Shown here: piece by piece, positions 60,476 to 64,000 of the stretch
How positions within the stretch are numbered: the first letter of the stretch is position 1
Layout: each line of letters opens with the position of its first letter
Assembly (NCBI RefSeq): GCF_000252955.1
Contig: NC_014228.1
Coordinates: 1,998,005-2,062,004, forward strand
Length of the DNA stretch: 64,000 bases
Origin: Xenorhabdus nematophila ATCC 19061
GTDB taxonomy: Bacteria; Pseudomonadota; Gammaproteobacteria; Enterobacterales; Enterobacteriaceae
Direction: 5' to 3'
Program-made: the position numbers and the translations under genes
Notes under the pieces: model-generated
Told to the model about the DNA's origin: nothing
What the model saw: only the letters and a program-made list of their open reading frames with translations
Database searches by the model: none

Positions 60476-61219
60476 ATGGCAGGTCATAGTAAATGGGCCA
60501 ATACAAAACACCGCAAAGCGGCACAGGATGCAAAACGCGGTAAAATTTTTACTAAAATTATCCGTGAATTGGTGACGGCTGCACGTCTGGGCGGAGGCGA
60601 ACCAGACTCTAACCCTCGTTTGCGTGCAGCTATCGATAAGGCACTGTCCAATAACATGACTCGCGATACCCTGAACCGCGCGATTGCCCGTGGGGTTGGC
60701 AACGATGATGCAGATAACATGGAAACCATCATTTATGAAGGTTATGGCCCGGGTGGTACCGCGGTGATGGTTGAGTGTTTGAGTGATAACCGTAACCGTA
60801 CTGTTTCTGAAGTTCGTCATGCGTTCACTAAAACGGGCGGTAACTTGGGAACCGATGGTTCAGTTTCTTATTTGTTCACCAAAAAAGGGGTTATTTCCTA
60901 TGCACTGGGTCTGGATGAAGATGCGGTCATGGAAGCTGCATTGGAAGCAGGTGCTGACGATGTTGAAACTTATGATGATGGTGCAATTGATGTCTATACT
61001 ACACCTGAAACTTTTGGTGAAGTTAAAGATGCTTTGGATGCGGCAGGCTTTAAGGCTGATTCGGCTGAAGTTTCCATGATCCCATCCACCAAAGCAGAAC
61101 TGGATGCAGAAACTGCACCTAAATTACTGCGTCTGATTGATATGCTTGAAGATTCTGACGATGTTCAAGAAGTTTATCATAATGGTGAAATCTCTGATGA
61201 AGTTGCAGCTTTGCTGTAA
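60476..61219 (+). CDS. yebC: YebC/TACO1 family protein
   Basis: 247-residue cytosolic protein. The start [22 protein letters not shown] is the invariant family opening, and [15 protein letters not shown] and [13 protein letters not shown] are further landmarks. Family members are described as transcription regulators, and more recently as ribosome-associated factors aiding translation of proline-rich stretches. The ATG follows CGGAGATATTTTC. It lies between nudB and ruvC. Confidence 0.96.
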   Translation: MAGHSKWANTKHRKAAQDAKRGKIFTKIIRELVTAARLGGGEPDSNPRLRAAIDKALSNNMTRDTLNRAIARGVGNDDADNMETIIYEGYGPGGTAVMVECLSDNRNRTVSEVRHAFTKTGGNLGTDGSVSYLFTKKGVISYALGLDEDAVMEAALEAGADDVETYDDGAIDVYTTPETFGEVKDALDAAGFKADSAEVSMIPSTKAELDAETAPKLLRLIDMLEDSDDVQEVYHNGEISDEVAALL

Positions 61220-61324
61220 TTAACTTCAGGGTTCACAGCGTAGAGAAAGTGCTTCTAATATCAGAGTATTTTCTCTAACGTTTTATCCCATATCATAGAC
61301 ATACATCCAGGCGAATAGTTCGAT

Positions 61325-61846
61325 ATGGCGATTATTCTTGGTATTGACCCCGGTTCCAGAGTCACGGGGTATGGTGTTATCCGTCAGCAGGGGCGACAAC
61401 TTATCTATCTTGGCAGTGGTTGTATTAGAACAAAAGTCGATGATTTACCCAGTCGTTTACAAAGGATCTATGCCGGTATCACCGAAATCATTACCCAATT
61501 TCAGCCCGATGCCTTTGCAATCGAGCAGGTTTTTATGGCAAAAAACCCAGATTCAGCTTTGAAATTGGGGCAGGCGCGCGGTGTAGCCATTGTCGCCGCA
61601 GCAAACCAATCTATTCCCGTATTTGAATATGCTGCCCGTCAGGTTAAACAAACCGTAGTGGGGACGGGAGCCGCTGAAAAAAGTCAGATCCAGCACATGG
61701 TGCGTTCGATGTTGAAATTGTCTGCTAACCCTCAGGCCGATGCTGCTGACGCGTTGGCTATTGCGATTACGCATTGCCATCTCAGTCAAAATTTGCTGCG
61801 GGTCGGGGATGCACGATTAAATTTAACGCGAGGGCGTCTGAAATAA
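61325..61846 (+). CDS. ruvC: Holliday junction resolvase RuvC
   Basis: 173-residue endonuclease (same length as E. coli) that cuts Holliday junctions. Acidic catalytic residues are visible: Asp in [14 protein letters not shown], Glu in [11 protein letters not shown], and the pair in [13 protein letters not shown]. The ATG at 61325 is preceded by a weak site. E. coli has yebB between ruvC and ruvA; it is absent here. Confidence 0.97.
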   Translation: MAIILGIDPGSRVTGYGVIRQQGRQLIYLGSGCIRTKVDDLPSRLQRIYAGITEIITQFQPDAFAIEQVFMAKNPDSALKLGQARGVAIVAAANQSIPVFEYAARQVKQTVVGTGAAEKSQIQHMVRSMLKLSANPQADAADALAIAITHCHLSQNLLRVGDARLNLTRGRLK

Positions 61847-61852
61847 TCTAAG

Positions 61853-61868
61853 CTGGATATACGTCCAG
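61853..61868. promoter_or_regulatory. LexA (SOS) box before ruvAB
   Basis: CTGGATATACGTCCAG fits the LexA consensus CTG-N10-CAG and is close to the known E. coli ruvA SOS box. It lies 58 bases before the ruvA start and just after ruvC, so ruvAB should be induced by DNA damage independently of ruvC. Confidence 0.9.
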
Positions 61869-61926
61869 TTTTTTTTGTGTTATAAGCTAGCGGAACGATT
61901 TATTTTTCATTTTCAGGAGGTAAACA

Positions 61927-62544
61927 GTGATAGGGCGTTTGAGAGGAACCGTGTTGGAAAAACAGCCACCATTGGTGTTACTGGAAACGAATGGTGTCGG
62001 TTATGAAGTTCATATGCCAATGACCTGTTTTTATGAACTGCCTGAAATTGGTCAACAAGCTATTTTATTTACGCAATTTGTTGTGCGCGAAGATGCCCAA
62101 TTATTATACGGATTTAATGATAAACAAGAGCGTGCCCTTTTCCGTGAACTGATCAAAGTGAATGGTGTTGGGCCAAAGTTGGCTCTGGCAATCCTTTCTG
62201 GCATGTCCGCCCAGCAATTTGTCACTGCCATTGAACAGGAAGCGATTGCTTCACTGGTCAAATTACCTGGAGTGGGTAAAAAAACTGCTGAAAGGTTGGT
62301 GGTCGAAATGAAAGATCGCTTTAAAGGGCTTAATGGCGATCTGTTTAATCAAAGTAGTGACATCAATTTACCTGCCGCCGCCAAACAGACGAATTCTGAT
62401 GCCGATATTGAAGCAGAAGCTGCGGCAGCACTGGTTTCTCTGGGGTATAAACCGCAGGAAGCCAGCCGAATGGTGAGTAAAGTAGTTAAACCGGGTGCAG
62501 ATTGTGAAACGCTGATCCGCGAAGCGCTTCGTGCGGCTTTGTAA
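61927..62544 (+). CDS. ruvA: Holliday junction branch migration subunit RuvA
   Basis: 205-residue junction-binding subunit (E. coli 203). The OB-fold N-terminus ([19 protein letters not shown]) is followed by two helix-hairpin-helix motifs ([13 protein letters not shown] and [19 protein letters not shown]). The start codon is GTG at 61927, with a perfect CAGGAGG seven bases upstream. It is followed by ruvB after 16 bases, under the LexA box. Confidence 0.97.
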   Translation: MIGRLRGTVLEKQPPLVLLETNGVGYEVHMPMTCFYELPEIGQQAILFTQFVVREDAQLLYGFNDKQERALFRELIKVNGVGPKLALAILSGMSAQQFVTAIEQEAIASLVKLPGVGKKTAERLVVEMKDRFKGLNGDLFNQSSDINLPAAAKQTNSDADIEAEAAAALVSLGYKPQEASRMVSKVVKPGADCETLIREALRAAL

Positions 62545-62560
62545 TTGCAGGAGTTAAGTG

Positions 62561-63568
62561 ATGATTGAAGCTGACCGTCTGGTTTCAGCAGAAATTCTGC
62601 AAGATGATGAAGCCATTGATCGTGCCATCCGGCCAAAATTCTTATCTGAATATGTCGGGCAACCTCACGTTTGTGAACAGATGGAGATTTTTATTCAGGC
62701 GGCACGTCAACGTGGTGATGCACTGGATCATTTATTGATTTTTGGCCCTCCCGGCTTGGGTAAAACCACATTAGCAAATATTGTTGCGAATGAAATGGGG
62801 GTTAATCTCCGCACAACATCTGGCCCAGTGCTGGAAAAAGCGGGTGATCTTGCTGCCATGCTGACCAATCTGGAACCTCATGATGTTCTGTTCATTGATG
62901 AAATTCATCGCTTATCGCCTGTTGTGGAAGAGATTCTCTATCCTGCGATGGAAGATTACCAACTGGATATCATGATTGGGGAAGGGCCGGCTGCTCGTTC
63001 AATCAAAATTGATCTCCCTCCGTTTACATTAGTTGGCGCAACAACTCGTGCAGGTTCTTTAACCTCACCATTACGTGATAGGTTTGGCATCGTACAACGA
63101 CTTGAATTTTATAATGTTAATGATTTGCAGAGCATCGTTTCCCGTAGTGCCCATTATATGGGATTGAATATCTCAGATGATGGAGCAAGGCAAATTGCAA
63201 TGCGCTCTCGTGGTACTCCCCGCATTACAAACCGCTTGCTTCGTCGTGTACGTGATTTCGCTGAGGTTAAAGGTGACGGTTCAGTGAATAGTGATATCGC
63301 AGCGCAAGCCCTCAATATGTTAAATGTCGATTCAGCAGGGTTTGATTACCTTGACCGCAAGTTATTAGTTGCCATTATTGATAAATTTATGGGCGGGCCT
63401 GTAGGGGTGGATAACTTGGCAGCGGCGATTGGTGAAGAGCGGGAAACTATTGAAGATGTGCTGGAACCCTTTTTAATCCAGCAAGGGTTTATTCAGAGAA
63501 CACCGCGGGGGAGAATTGCAACCAATCATGCTTATCGGCATTTTGGGTTAAGCAAAGAAAATGAATAA
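62561..63568 (+). CDS. ruvB: Holliday junction branch migration ATPase RuvB
   Basis: 335-residue AAA+ motor of the RuvAB complex. Walker A is [12 protein letters not shown], Walker [10 protein letters not shown], sensor 1 VGATTRAG and the arginine-finger region PLRDRFG; a winged helix closes the protein ([21 protein letters not shown]). The ATG at 62561 gives the family start MIEADRLVS and has AGGAG at good spacing; the GTG one codon earlier is rejected. Confidence 0.98.
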   Translation: MIEADRLVSAEILQDDEAIDRAIRPKFLSEYVGQPHVCEQMEIFIQAARQRGDALDHLLIFGPPGLGKTTLANIVANEMGVNLRTTSGPVLEKAGDLAAMLTNLEPHDVLFIDEIHRLSPVVEEILYPAMEDYQLDIMIGEGPAARSIKIDLPPFTLVGATTRAGSLTSPLRDRFGIVQRLEFYNVNDLQSIVSRSAHYMGLNISDDGARQIAMRSRGTPRITNRLLRRVRDFAEVKGDGSVNSDIAAQALNMLNVDSAGFDYLDRKLLVAIIDKFMGGPVGVDNLAAAIGEERETIEDVLEPFLIQQGFIQRTPRGRIATNHAYRHFGLSKENE

Positions 63569-63585
63569 ATTATTGTTACTGCAAT

Positions 63586-63626
63586 ATACCAGTCTAGTTT
63601 TTTGGAAGTGGACTGGTATTTTTTTA
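63586..63626 (+). terminator. ruvAB terminator
   Basis: ATACCAGTC pairs with GACTGGTAT (9 bp, 16-base loop), followed by a run of seven T. It lies 18 bases after the ruvB stop. Confidence 0.92.
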
Positions 63627-64000
63627 TTATTATATTCCTGATAAGGAAGGTCACACTTATTATGTGAATCCTTATGTGAGCCAAAATCATTTTTTTAAAT
63701 CATATCTATATTAACCATATGAATTCATGTTGGTTTTTTATTTAGTGTTTAAAATCAATATTCTTTTTTATGGGGAGTGTTAATTTTTAATAAATTTATT
63801 TTTTTTGAACTCTGTTTTTTAATGATGTTTATTTTAAATAGTATATTTTTTTTAAAATGATTCATTTTTTAATGGGGATGATTATTTTAAAGGTTTAAAA
63901 TTGCTATGGTTTATTTACATTGATGTTATTTGTTATTATAAACTATCCCCTGACATTGACCAAAAGATGACTAAATCACACGGTATCATGCCTTCCTATA
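63627..64000. other. AT-rich end of the window, no gene seen
   Basis: About 370 bases, strongly AT-rich, with stop codons in every frame and no hairpin or repeat of note. The following gene must begin outside the window. Confidence 0.6.

Overview
The window is a 64 kb piece of chromosome from a gamma-proteobacterium of the Morganellaceae, most likely Xenorhabdus or a close relative such as Photorhabdus. This is inferred from the protein sequences, the moderate-to-low GC, the AT-rich intergenic DNA, the enterobacterial gene order and the many decayed insertion sequences. No species-level marker was available, so the genus is an inference. About half the window is conserved housekeeping DNA (ychF-pth-ychH, prs-ispE-lolB, hemA-prfA-prmC-ychA-kdsA, ghrA-ycdY, yceB, mdtH, rimJ, murJ, argS, yecM, cutC, cmoB-cmoA-yecN, aspS-nudB-yebC-ruvC-ruvA-ruvB). 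The rest is accessory DNA set between these blocks.

Layout. 1-0.4 kb: 3' end of phoH. 0.5-3.0 kb: a cyanide-insensitive-type bd quinol oxidase operon (cioA-cioB plus a DUF2474 small membrane protein), transcribed leftward. 3.5-7.6 kb: a POT peptide transporter, a YdcR-like MocR regulator and a HutD/Ves protein. The cioA upstream region and the MocR gene's own promoter carry nearly the same AT-rich repeat pair. 8.3-14.7 kb: a decay zone with an orphan AT-rich helical protein, two broken IS630-type transposases, a prophage remnant (orphan 210-residue protein and a phage minor-tail fragment) and a Tat-signal amidohydrolase gene cleanly cut by an IS982-family element with a 7-bp target duplication. 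14.8-28.0 kb: housekeeping genes, interrupted by a GDSL autotransporter esterase that lies where E. coli has dauA.

28.1-36.2 kb: a complete Nit1C cluster. It comprises nitB, the nitrilase nitC, the radical-SAM nitD, the GNAT nitE, the AIR-synthase-like nitF, nitG and the flavoprotein nitH in one leftward operon. The divergent sigma-54 activator nitA faces it across a gap that contains a -24/-12 promoter. Nit1C clusters are linked to cyanide (nitrile) nitrogen assimilation. Together with the cyanide-insensitive oxidase this gives the window a cyanide or isonitrile theme. The reading frame at the start of nitH looks damaged or unusually initiated. dauA, a SulP transporter, follows.

38.4-41.4 kb: a phage tail-fibre gene directly followed by a LecA (PA-IL) type lectin, a stub of another unidentified, probably phage-derived gene, and a secreted two-lobed aspartic-protease gene with a stop codon inside its first active-site motif. 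41.7-44.9 kb: a WYL-domain regulator, a VOC protein, an alpha/beta hydrolase and a quinone oxidoreductase. 45.0-45.3 kb: two identical tRNA-Ser(GGA) genes behind a strong stringent-type promoter. 45.5-63.6 kb: housekeeping genes. These include a LexA box before ruvA and a short TA-flanked inverted-repeat element (candidate MITE) between yecN and aspS.

All calls come from reading the sequence and from memory of protein families. No database search was run.
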